From positions 7,387,501-7,451,500 of the forward strand of contig NC_080566.1 of the NCBI RefSeq assembly GCF_030253575.1: DNA of 64,000 bases. Direction: 5' to 3'. Origin of the DNA: Rhododendron vialii (taxonomy: Eukaryota > Streptophyta > Magnoliopsida > Ericales > Ericaceae). Under the pieces are notes generated by a model that worked only from the letters and a program-made list of their open reading frames with translations, was not told the DNA's origin and searched no databases. Position 1 is the first letter of the stretch. Every line of letters begins with the position of its first letter. Both the position numbers and the translations under genes were made by a program. Positions 34,601 to 45,641 of this stretch are shown here, piece by piece.

Positions 34601-37600
34601 ATTTTAGTGATGCCTCTTCTGCTGTTAAACACCTATTCGACCTGATTTTCAACAGATGACTAACCATTCTAACAAGATATAATGTCCCTTCTTTCTTTTA
34701 ACAGGTAAAGGTAGGCCAGTTATGGAGTGGTCAACTCGGGTAAAAGTTGCTGCTGGTGCAGCTCGTGGAATAGCTTACTTGCATGAAGACTGTAATTTTC
34801 TTATTTGCGTCTGGACTAGTCCATATTCATTTGTTTTCCCTGTGATGCCTGTAGATATAGAAGAATCACTTATTTTCAGCCCTACTCATTGGTACTTTAG
34901 AGGCATCATAACACTTAAAGTTTATTTTATCATATTTTTCTGCTGAAGTGAACTTAAATACTTAATTATCCTGCTATGAAAGGCGAAAGAATAGTTCGCT
35001 CTGTGCTCACTGCATGGCTGCGTAATTATTATTTGAAGAAAGGCATTGTAAGATGGGGTATTTAATGCTTGCAAGTTTGCAACTACAAGTTTTATGGTTG
35101 GGCTGATTTACTCATGTTCTACGTCCTTTTTACTTAAGTTTTTACATATCTGTACATCCCTAAAGTCTTCCATGACATATTTTTCTTATTCTGGGTACTT
35201 TGTTTAACCAGGCCATCCCCGAATTATTCACAGGGATATCAAATCGACAAACATTCTGTTAGACAACAGCTTTGAAGCTCGGGTAAGCGTTTTCTGTAGA
35301 TAAGATCTGCTAAGAGGCAACAAAATTTCTCCATGCTCGAGAGTCAAGACTCTTCGTACTTTTAGCTAATCTACCTCAAATTTCACAATTTGACTGGTGG
35401 TTTCATTATTCCAAGATCCCATTTACTTGTGCACTTAATGTCTCAGTGTGGAGATTTGTCTGACTGGCAGGTTGCAGATTTTGGGCTTGCAAAGTTAGCA
35501 TTGGATGCAAATACGCATGTGACAACTCGTGTGATGGGAACTTTTGGGTAGGTAATCTGTACTTGTCTTCTTTGCTAGTTTCTGCTGAAATTATCACACC
35601 ATGGAGCAGCTAGCCAATCTGTTGGTTTATGTGGTGCTGCTATAAAAGATATCTGTTGCTAAAAGATTGGCTAGTCGATATGTTGCTGATCTGTTGGTTT
35701 ATGTGGTGCTGCTATAGACAGCATTGTGTGCCAATGTTATAGCATAAAAGATATATTTGAAGGGCTTTACTACGGATATCTTCGCCAGAATGGAATTGTA
35801 GTAAGAGCACATAATGATCAGTATTTCATTTTGCTTGTTGCATCTCTTTGTTCCAATTTTGTTACCAAAATATGGTGAGAAGCATATCTATGACTATGAC
35901 CTTGGTTTTATGAAGCCTAACTAGTACTGGATCCGGGGTGCCCCATTGGCAAAAATTCTAGGACGTTATTCTGTTGTTTTGAACTCAAGCACTATAATTT
36001 TGTGGCTAACTTAGCTGCTGTCATTGTAACTCTTCTTTGTCATTGAAAAACACACTGAAATCTGGTGTGTGGTATGGACGTAGCATTCTTTCCCAGTCAC
36101 GAAAGCTTTGTGTCATTCATTTCTGTGTTGGTCCTTGATCTTTATTCCTAATGCTATTGTGTGTACAACGGATGAAGATTTGTGCTTGATCTTTACTTCT
36201 CTTGGTGTTGTGTGTGTTTGTGTTCGGTTTGTTGAGCGACAGACGAAGACTTGTTGGTGTTTGGCATGGTTTCCTTATATTATTTGGATGAATTTGTTAA
36301 ACGGTGTCGCTGGTAATTTTCCAGATACATGGCTCCAGAGTATGCATCAAGTGGCAAGTTGACTGAAAAATCTGATGTATTTTCATTCGGAGTTGTCCTT
36401 CTAGAGCTCATTACTGGCCGCAAACCTGTGGATGCATCTCAACCACTGGGTGATGAGAGCCTGGTTGAATGGGTGAGCTAGAAAATCCTGAACCTTAGAA
36501 TCCCAGTTATTTCTCTTTTCTTTTTTGCGTCTTTTCTATTTTTCCAGCTAAGCAGAAAGTACAAGTATCAGTAAAGATGCATAATTTATAGCAGGGCCTT
36601 CTTTGGACCGCACAATTTGCCATGGCCAGATGGAATGCATGTCCTATTACCCCATCGAGATTAGGTTCGCATAAATCAATTTGCTGGTGCACTGATGAGA
36701 TATTATTGCTATTTTCGGTTGGCTGGCTTTAGTCCTCATTTGAGTTTTGAATCTTAATTTTGGCTTAAAATCGAGAAATGGCAGCTGGCAGCATAAGAAA
36801 TTTTAGATTCCTTCAATATTTTGATGTTGTGCAATTTAGAGCTATGTTGAGTCATGAATTTTTAAATTTCCAGTGTAATATAAAATCTTAATCCTCTGTA
36901 GAAGATTGTAGCCCTTGGAATAGCGTTGACATATCTTTGATTTTCCAAATAACTTTAATTCAGTTTCCTTATTAAGTCTGTATTCTTCAATATCATACAT
37001 CCATAGTAACAATATTTTTGACTTCATTGGTTCCTGAGAGTAGAATACTAGGTCCTACTTTTAGCTAGAAATGTCTTGCTTCTAATGGAACTGGCAGACG
37101 ATTGAATTTAGATAATTCAATCTTAATGCATGCCATTTTGAGGCAATGCATCTATTTTTATGGAATGTCATGGGTACATGACACCAAGTCTTAAGGACTG
37201 AAGGAGAGAAGGTGACCTTAGGACCGAAGGTTGCCACAGTCGAAGGACAGCCGAGAGGCTTGGCTGATGGACAACCCACTCTTGAGGTTGGTGGCTCATA
37301 CTTGGCTAGAGGCTGGGCCGCTGGGCCCAAGTTGCTCGAGACCAAAGTAGGATCGTGGAATGGAGGCTTGAGTTGAAGGGTTTGTTTGAAGGTCTAAGGC
37401 TCCGTTCGTTTTAGGATTTGGATTTGTAGGTAATCAGTGTAGAGAGAAATAGAGTAATGATTGGAAATAGGTGTAATGATTGCAGAGAGATAGAGAAAAA
37501 AATGAGAGTAATGATTAGAGAGAAATAGGATAATGATTAGAATCCAAAATCCAAAACCCCAAAACGAATGGGGTCTAAGCCTCCTGAAGGGCTGAGACCT

Positions 37601-39202
37601 CATACTAGTCTTAGAGGGAGACCCGTGGGCTGATGGACAACTCCTTGGTCTTCGCATCATACATGCAACATTATCGCTAACTTTTGATCAGTAGACCCTT
37701 CGGTCTATGGCCTAGACTTCACATGGTTGTGAGGCGCTAGCTACCTTCTACTTAACCACTAAGGGTCTTCCACGTGGCCCTTGCCAGCAGGCTTGAGCCC
37801 CCATTGATCTTTGACCTATGACTCTTATCCATCACAGGTCTGGTCCCTCAGGCATTGTTCAGCCCATGGACCATTAGGAGGTCGCCACGTGTCCTTCGGC
37901 AAGGCATCCTAAAGGGAAATCCTTCTCATATATGAAGGAACATTGTTATTATCCAAGACTTTACACAACATTGCTCTTCGTTCAAGCCATTACTAGAGCA
38001 TTATTTGCTCTCTCTACCGCCACCACCCTCTCTCTCTCTTGGATCTGCCTTGGGTTCTCCTCGGCCTTTGACACCCCGAGCCTTCAGCATCTTGTTGGTA
38101 TCCCGATCACCTTCAGGGCCCCTTAGCCCATCAATTTGGCTCACAGAGAGATTGTCAAAATCTCATTGATTTAGTGCGTGTTTACAAAAAAATCTAGGAG
38201 CAAATTTTGAGATTTTAGCCCCTGAAAAGCTATTGTGAGTGTTTATAAAAAATTCTCATCAATAGATTATGGGATTGTAGGAACTCCTAAACGCTGCAAA
38301 GGTGTCTAAAATCTGTTTGTAGAGAAGCTGGGTTTGGAATACTTTTCGAATCAAATTTTAGGTTGCAAGTATTCTGAAAGCTCATTTTCAGCTATTTGTA
38401 ACATCCTAAAAGCTTCTATTGCTGCTTATATAGTAAACAAGTTTATCTATTTCTACAAGAATCTATAATCTATAATCTAAAGCTATAATCAAAAAAATGT
38501 TGTGATTATTTGGAAATCTGTTAAGTTTTTCCTATGGTTAACATGATGTGATTGAAAACAAACTATCTGTAGAGTAAAATTGTTCAAAGTACCACAATAG
38601 GAGCCTATCCACACAAAAAAAAGTAGTACCACAATAGGATGCTTCTGTCATCTTTTAACACAAGTTGGGACTAAAATGCAAAAGACAAATTGTTAGACTC
38701 TACTATTTTGTGACACTCCTACTTGTGTAGGCTCGACCATTGCTTACTCAAGCGCTTGAAAGTGGAAGTCTGGAAGAGTTGATAGATCCAAGACTAGAAA
38801 ACAACTACGTCGCAACTGAGATGTTCGGGATGATTCAAGCAGCTGCAGTTTGCATACGTCATTTATCCTCAAAGAGGCCGCGGATGAGTCAGGTAATAAA
38901 AACTTTCACATTTACTAGTGATTTGGTCATTTTTATATTTCTGCATAGAATGACTTAGAATGTTGTCCTTGTTCTTATCCTCAACCTCATGTCAGGTGGT
39001 AAGAGCTCTAGATACCATAGGTGAACTATCAGATATAACAAACGGGATGAAACCTGGACAAAGCGAGATCTTCAATTCAAGGGAACAATCTGCTCAGATC
39101 AGAATGTTTCAAAGGATGGCATTTGGAAGCCAAGACATCAGCAGTTCAGAGTTCTTCGATCGTTCTCATAGTAGCTGGCAGAGTAGAGAGTCAAGAGACT
39201 AG
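31664..39202 (+). CDS. PERK: Proline-rich extensin-like receptor kinase (PERK)
   Basis: Eight coding exons: 31664-32567, 33929-34336, 34705-34791, 35212-35282, 35471-35547, 36325-36472, 38731-38892 and 38996-39202, all GT-AG and frame-consistent; 687 aa. PERKs are plasma-membrane Ser/Thr kinases with an extensin-like outer domain associated with the wall, linked to wall sensing and growth control. Residues 1-245 are Pro/Ser-rich ([14 protein letters not shown] repeats). One membrane segment follows (about 253-275, then the ARKRKKR stop-transfer). The kinase domain has GEGGFG 358-363, VAVK Lys379, HRD Asp475, DFG 493-495, GTFGYMAPE and [19 protein letters not shown]. The C-tail is acidic/Ser-rich. 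All key kinase residues are present. There is no separate signal peptide, as in known PERKs. The donor after exon 5 (GG|GTAGGT) could slip by one base, but only this choice keeps GYMAPE. Introns 1 and 6 are long and hold repeats. Confidence 0.95.
32732..33340 (+). mobile_element. TRIM-like multi-LTR array in PERK intron 1
   Basis: Three LTR-like units, each starting TGTTAG and ending TTTTAACA/CTTTAACA: 32732-32837, 33003-33111 and 33183-33291. LTR 1 is followed at once by TGGTATTAGAGC, one base from the usual initiator-Met-tRNA primer site TGGTATCAGAGC. Degenerate counterparts (TGGCATTCTGCATAG) follow LTRs 2 and 3. A purine-rich CACATGGGGAGAG precedes LTRs 2 and 3. LTRs 2 and 3 with their trailing sequence repeat with a 180-bp period. 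No coding capacity, as expected for TRIMs. Confidence 0.75.
35614..35720 (+). repeat. Short direct duplication in PERK intron 5
   Basis: ATCTGTTGGTTTATGTGGTG followed by CTGCTATA occurs at about 35617 and 35689 (72-bp spacing), with a further GCATAAAAGATAT echo near 35743. A local tandem duplication with no evident function. Confidence 0.6.
37160..38140 (+). mobile_element. LTR-like block in PERK intron 6
   Basis: GC-richer than the surrounding intron, with repeated CGAAGG/GCTGATGGACAAC motifs, a TATA-like CATATATGAAGG (about 37926) and an LTR-style 3' end (GTTGGTATCCCGATCACC, then CCATCAATTTGGC). It probably begins near TGTCATGGGTAC (37168). No target duplication was found, and a MITE lies within it. 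The call rests on composition and style, so it is tentative. Confidence 0.45.
37398..37575. mobile_element. MITE with GGCTCCGTTCGTTTT ends in PERK intron 6
   Basis: The left end GGCTCCGTTCGTTTT pairs with the complement of AAAACGAATGGGGTC at the right, with 12 of 15 positions alike. TAA on both sides (37395-37397, 37576-37578) lies inside a longer GGTCTAAG direct repeat, so the target duplication is either 3 bp (PIF/Harbinger) or 8 bp (hAT). Inside are repeats of GAGAGAAATAG and TAATGATTAG. It is nested in the LTR-like block. Confidence 0.65.
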
Positions 39203-40877
39203 TGAAGCAACCGAAACAAAGCGACAAAGTATAGATCTTTCTAGGCAATACCGAAGTATGCCAAAACAACATACTCGAAAGGGCTGCATATTCTTCTCAC
39301 TTGGAATGATTTTGAGACCCTCCGTTTAGAGTTGAGATCTTGTAATTCGGCCCATTACATAATTTTTTTTTCCTTTTTCCTTTTTCCGGTATAAATTTTC
39401 TTCGCTAACACTTGTTTGCTTACTCATTTCGATTCTTTGTGTTGATATTCATCCAACCAAATTTCTCTTTACTTAATGAACAGCTTACCTTTTTTCTGCA
39501 AATTTTCCATGTTTTGCAGAAATCTTGAACTTTCTGCATGTAAGGTCCCGTCTGTGCCTGCGTTTCGTACACTCTTTCCTTCGGCCTCGTGTTTATTATC
39601 TTGATAAAGAACTTGAGGTCACCAATCTGTTTACCAGAATGAAGCTGGAATGCTTATTGTGCCTTTTGAGAATGAAACATGGAAGTATAATACAAATGGA
39701 ATCACCATTCATCAAATTTTCTTGAATGACCATTTCATTGGGAGACCATATGAATGGTCCATATCCTTTGCTTCGTTTTTCTCCTCCCTCTCTCTCTCAG
39801 TTAAAAGGATTCAGGCTGCTTTCTCATGGACTCAACTTGAATTTGAAAATTGTCCTTATTTGAATTTTATTTGCATTTGTTAGTTTTGGCGCCAAACTTT
39901 GGTGGGTTATTGATCTATTTAGACGAGATGAATCGAAAAGTAAAATTTTGGCACTTTTACCCAAGTATTTTAAGAAATAATCACTTTTTAGAGCAAAAAA
40001 AATTCTAAATAAAGGACAGAATTTTCAAATTAAGTTAAGTCCAAGAGAACGCAGCTTGAATTAGCATAGCAACTCCTGATCAGTTGGGGAACCCACCTGA
40101 CCTAAATTGTAAATATGTCTTCTTCATACAACAGAATAATACCATCAGCAGTTTCGCCAAGGAAAATAGGAGAAAAAAAATTCACAATTAAAGAAATTAT
40201 TATTAAACCGTTTTTTTATTTTTATTTTTATCAATACCCTAGGTTGGAACTTGTATAAAGGAAGAAAAGTGAAGGAAAACTTGTTAGTTTCTCTTCTATT
40301 ATTTGGTTTGAGGGGAGTAAAGAGAAAATAGCAAAACCAAATGTTGATCACTAACAAAATTCTCTACATTTTTTTTTTTCACACTTTACTTCTTAATTAC
40401 TCCATCAATCCAATAAAGAATGTCGATTATTTTACCATTCATACGTTTTGAATAATTGTTTATATTTTAGAATTCATACTGTTGTTTATGATTATGAAAA
40501 TTGTTACATAACTAAATGATAGTCCGTATTTATCAAACAAGATTCACAATGCATATAAAATTACATTGTAAATTAAAAAGTACGAATAATTTTACGAGAG
40601 GTATAGTAAAAATTAACATTCTTTGTGGGATGGATTCTTCTCTTCCGTAAGTTCTTTTTTCAAATCCAAAAAAAAATATTTATATTTTTGGGAAGCATAA
40701 AAACACCAAAGCAAAGTACGGAAACACAAGAGATGGAAACACCATAAGAACGACGCCGTTTAAAGATCACAACAAACGTAGGTTACGTAGCCCCGTCGGT
40801 TGAAACGACGACTCTCTCCTTGACCATCCATCCATCGATCGACAGCCTCAGACCAACGCGTAGTTGTATTACTTCTC

Positions 40878-40878
<1 letters not shown>
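39203..40878. other. Intergenic between PERK and the TMEM33-like gene
   Basis: The first few hundred bases are presumably PERK 3' UTR. The rest is AT-rich with T- and A-runs. ACGACGCCGTTTAAAG (about 40751) and CGACGACTC lie near the presumed promoter of the next gene. No additional gene was recognised. Confidence 0.55.

Positions 40879-40914
<36 letters not shown>
40879..40914 (+). promoter_or_regulatory. (GA)n tract in the 5' leader of the TMEM33-like gene
   Basis: About 17 GA units ending eight bases before the ATG at 40922. GA repeats in this position are bound by BPC/GAGA-binding proteins in plants; here it would be in the leader or core promoter. Function is inferred from position. Confidence 0.5.
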
Positions 40915-40916
<2 letters not shown>

Positions 40917-40921
40917 TTGAA

Positions 40922-42045
40922 ATGGGGGAAGAAGAGGATCCACAGAGGCTGAAGAATGTAGCGGCGGCGTCGTACGACTACGAAAACGACCCGAGATGGG
41001 CGGAGTACTGGTCAAACATACTCATCCCCCCTCACATGGCTTCTCGCTCCGACGTCCTCGACCACTACAAGCGCAAGTTCTACCAGCGTTACATCGTCTG
41101 TACACTTTACCACCCTTACTTCCAAACCCTTTTCTTGTTTTTTTCATAAACCATCATGTCTTCCTTTATTTGTTGTTGGAATTTTCCTGTGATTCGTAGG
41201 GGTTTTAGACGTAATTTGGGTTGTGGGTTTTCGATTTTGATCGTTCTTGATAGAGAATTGATTGAATTTTACGCAAGAGTTGATCCCTACCGAAACTAGT
41301 AGGGGTTATCTGAAGAATTCTCCTTTCATGTTTCAATCAATTGGGATCAGCTACATTAATCCTATTTTAATATTGAGCTCTGTCCAGGTAGCGGCTACCT
41401 GTTCACTTAGATTTAGAAATCACAAATCCTTCTGAATTCTCCTTTCATGCTTATAAACCATTATATCTCCTTCTATTTATTCTTGGAATTTTCTTGTGGT
41501 TGAAAGGAACCGTTTCTAGGATTTTCAGACGTAATTTAGGTTGTGGGTTTTGCTTCTTGTTAGGGAATTCTTGAATTGAACAATACTATATATTTATCTA
41601 ATTCAGTAGTGATACCACCAAACTCCTTTCTTGTTTATAAACCATCATATCTCCTTGTATTTATTCTTGGAATTTCCTGTGATTGAATGAAACCTTCATA
41701 TAGGGGTTTCAAACGTAGTTTGGGTTTTTGGTTTTGAATTTTGATTGTTCTTTTTAGAGAATACTTGAATTTAACGCAAGAGTTGAGCAGTACTGAAACT
41801 AATTCAGTGTTCTTGTTAAAAGAAAATGGTTTTTGGTTGTGTTCTCCTGATATCAACTAATTCAAGTATTAGTTGAATTTAACGCAAGATTGAACACTAC
41901 TATATATTTAACTAATTCAGTTGTGATACCACCAAACTCCTTTCATGTTTATAAACAATCATATCTCCTTGTATTTTGAATTTTTGTCTGACCAAAAAAA
42001 AAAAAAATCTCCTTGTATTTATTCAGTGATCTCCTGATAGCAACC

Positions 42046-42078
<33 letters not shown>

Positions 42079-45000
42079 CCCTTGTATTGCTGTTTGTATT
42101 CTGTAGTCGAATACTGGAATGGATCTTATTTGAGTTGGACTCCACTATGCATAAAGTTTGGGGATTTTGGCGAAATTGCTTGAGGTAGTGAGTTACTACT
42201 GGTTGGGGCTACGTTCAATTGTGTTATACTGTTGATTTTTGGCTGTTTTGTAGTATCTAGTCTGATCGAGTGGGTTAAGTTTGCATAATTTAAGATTTGG
42301 GATATCTTTCTTCTGGTGATTTTTCAGTAATTCAGTTACCCCCCTGGTTTTATTTTAGTCATGGTTGATAGATATCTTTACTTGACATTTGTTCCATGTT
42401 AAGAGTATTATTCTTTGGATTAGTACTGTAAATTGTGTAAGTGTGGTTTTGGGCTTAGGATTTTGGTGTTTGGTTTTCATTGGTATCATTGGGATGCTCG
42501 TTTAATGTGCAGGATCCTGATCTTCTTGTTGAGGCGATTGCTTCTGGCAGTTCCTCTCAGTCAGCAAGGCCAACACCATCATCATCTTCAACTCCAAATG
42601 ACCAAGCACGACAACGTACCTCAGGTAGAAAATATTTCATGTCTTCTTTAGCAATTAGGAAAATAATGAAGAGTTGCCATTATTATTTATATTACCCTTA
42701 TTTATACTGTAGGATCAACTACTAGGACATCAGGGTCATCAACAACTGCAGCTCCAAGTCCAACTTCTTTGCGCTGGGATTGGCAAACCATTCATTTTTC
42801 CGTCAATGCTTGGGTATGATTTGTATAGTCGTATAGAAATGAATGTGGATTCATGCAAACATCTCTGAATGGACTCCTTGACAAACTTTACCCTTGCTTG
42901 GAACTAGTTGAAAGTTAACTCTCTTTTTTGAAAAACTAGCTTATTTCGAACAATTAGAGCAAGCTGGATCGGTTGTATAAATAAGGAATAAGGATTATGG
43001 TGTAGATCAATCTAATTTGTGCATATTTCACAAGATATGAGATGCAGCATTCCTTGTGGCCCATCCCTTGCATCCGTCATGTAGACACTGATAGTGATAG
43101 AGAAGCACTCATAGTTTAGTATTCACTCGCTACAAGGGACTTCTAAGAAACAGATTCTTGACTTGTCCCGTTTCTAGTTTCTTCGTCTCACTAGCTTCAT
43201 TTGATATTTGCATGTTGCTTGGCTTTGCTTGGCTGCAATCTTATTTTTCCCTCACAGTTGGCTATTTCCATTTCTTCTAAGTTCATTGTATGCGAGGAAG
43301 ACATTCTTTAAATTTTGGGTGTATTTTAGGTACCGTACGGTTGGCTTAAACATCATGTAGTAGCACATTGTACAGTCTTGTTACTCAGATTATGCTGTTC
43401 TCAACTTGGCCCACTTCTTCCGCAGTTCCATGTTGACCTTTTTGCCCATCTGATCTTCTTTCCTCATCCAAATTTGCCATTTATGAAGGATCAGTGTTTT
43501 TCATTTGGCACAAAAAGCCCTATCGACTGAGAGCGCAAAAGGAAAAGAAAGAAATTGGAACTTACACTCGCTAGAACTTCTTGGCGGAGCTTTGCTATCT
43601 ACTCTAAACAACTGCGACTCCTGAATACGCTGGAACTTGGGCACCTTTGTGTACATTTCTGTTAGATTAAGCATCCTGCAATTTGATTCTATTCAAATAT
43701 TGAAGTGCATATTATCCTTGAAACAAGTGTTGTGTTGTCTTGAATAGGATGCGACTGGGTGACTATAAAATATAACCTCCTTTTGTTTTTGGTTGCTTGC
43801 AGAGAAGCCATTGAGAAATCTTACAAATCTTAGAATATCATATTCTTTTTTGGCCAGGTTCTTGTGATGGCTGTGCTTGCTATAATTCCTCTTGTACCTG
43901 CAAATCTTTCGAACAGGGCATACAGGCTTTCCTTTATGGGCACAGCATGTTCTTCTCTGTATTCATTGTACTCTCTCTATGGGGTAACCTTGCTGTTCCA
44001 GTCCAAGTCATTTTTTATGCTTACCAAATCCAGGTTATAATGGTTTTTGGGCTTGTTTTACTAACCTGTCATCATCTGCAGAAACCTAGGGCATGGAATT
44101 TGCAGGCCTTGCAAGTATGGTTTCAGTCTGTGATAGCAACAAAGGACTTTATCTACTTCATTTACTGTCTTACTTTTGTCACTTCACATCTTCACCTCAA
44201 ATGTTAGTATCACTTTGCCTCCTGTACTCATTTCTTGCTTCTTGTTTTTTTCTCCCTTTGCTTCCTTGTATACTGATGCTGCATTTGTTCAGTTGCTTTG
44301 ATTCCCGTGATATGCTGGGCTTTGGAACATGTTGCCAAGTTCCTTAGACGTAACTTTAGCCGTGCTTCTGCATACAGGTAAGCGATCTCTAAGTGTTTGT
44401 TGAAATGAATTGAAGTTTTTTAGGCTGCAGCTTGTAGTCACCCAATTGCTAGGACGGTTAACACTTTCCTCTGTTTGCGACACATCTTAAATGATTGGTC
44501 TGGAGTATTGGGGGTTATGGCCTAAAGGGTACTATTTTCTTCTTGAGATTTGGTTATAGCTAAGGTTTTAGCTTGAGTCAAATGTTTCTGGAAAAAGGTG
44601 ATCTCAGTTTGTTTTCTTTCCTAGGCAATGGGCCATCAAAAGCATCCAGCCACCCATTTGTGTTCCCGCTACCTCCAGAGAGTTGAATTAATATTCCTGC
44701 TGAGAACTCTTCCCCTAGTTGGTTCTATGATGATTTACTTGTCAAAGTTGATCGGATATTACTAAAAGGAGATCTGCTGTTGTGTATTAATCATGTGGAT
44801 GTTGTTATTGTTATGTTTTTAAGTCTTCATTATGGATTTCATAAAAAGCTCAATTTTTTTTTTATTTGGTAGTTGTTAACTTAATTACCATGCATTGTTT
44901 ACTCTCATCCCTACCCTAAGCACATGAAACAACCTTTAGAATGTTTCAAGAAACTTGTGTCACGGTTAACGATTGAGTTTGTGATGGGTTTTATTGTGAA

Positions 45001-45602
45001 GCAAAGTCCCTCATCACCCGGGTACCAGAATAATATGAAGTATATAAGCGTTAGGGCACCCTCACTTCAATGGCTAGCTCTTGGGGTTGAGTTCTACCCA
45101 AGACTGTAACATCTATTGTAAGACTGGTTTATACTTGGATTTTTGAATTGTGGTATATGATTCCCAGGGTTTATGGGATGAAAAGAATCTTTTAAACTAG
45201 TTAGCATTTTGAGCCCTTGATGAGTTTGTTGCATTAGGATTGCTTGTGCTTAGTAATACATGATACCAATGTTCTAAAAAGCGCTCGGCGCTAGGCGGGC
45301 GGCCGACCACCTTCAAGCTTCGAGACCTATTAATCGGCCATTAATCGCCTTTTAGCAATTAGTCGGTTTTTTTTTAAAAAAAATATTCTACAACCTCCCT
45401 ACCATCAATAATCACAGTTTTTCTAGTTGATGTGATATATCTTCTCTACCATCAATACTTACTAGTTACTACACGTCTACCGGTCTACACCAAACGGTCC
45501 AAACCATAAATTTACAATACTACACTACTCTGCTACTCAGACTCAAGTGTTAAATTTTGTAAAAAAAAATACTACTCACTACAGAGAGGGGGGGATCAAG
45601 AA

Positions 45603-45641
<39 letters not shown>

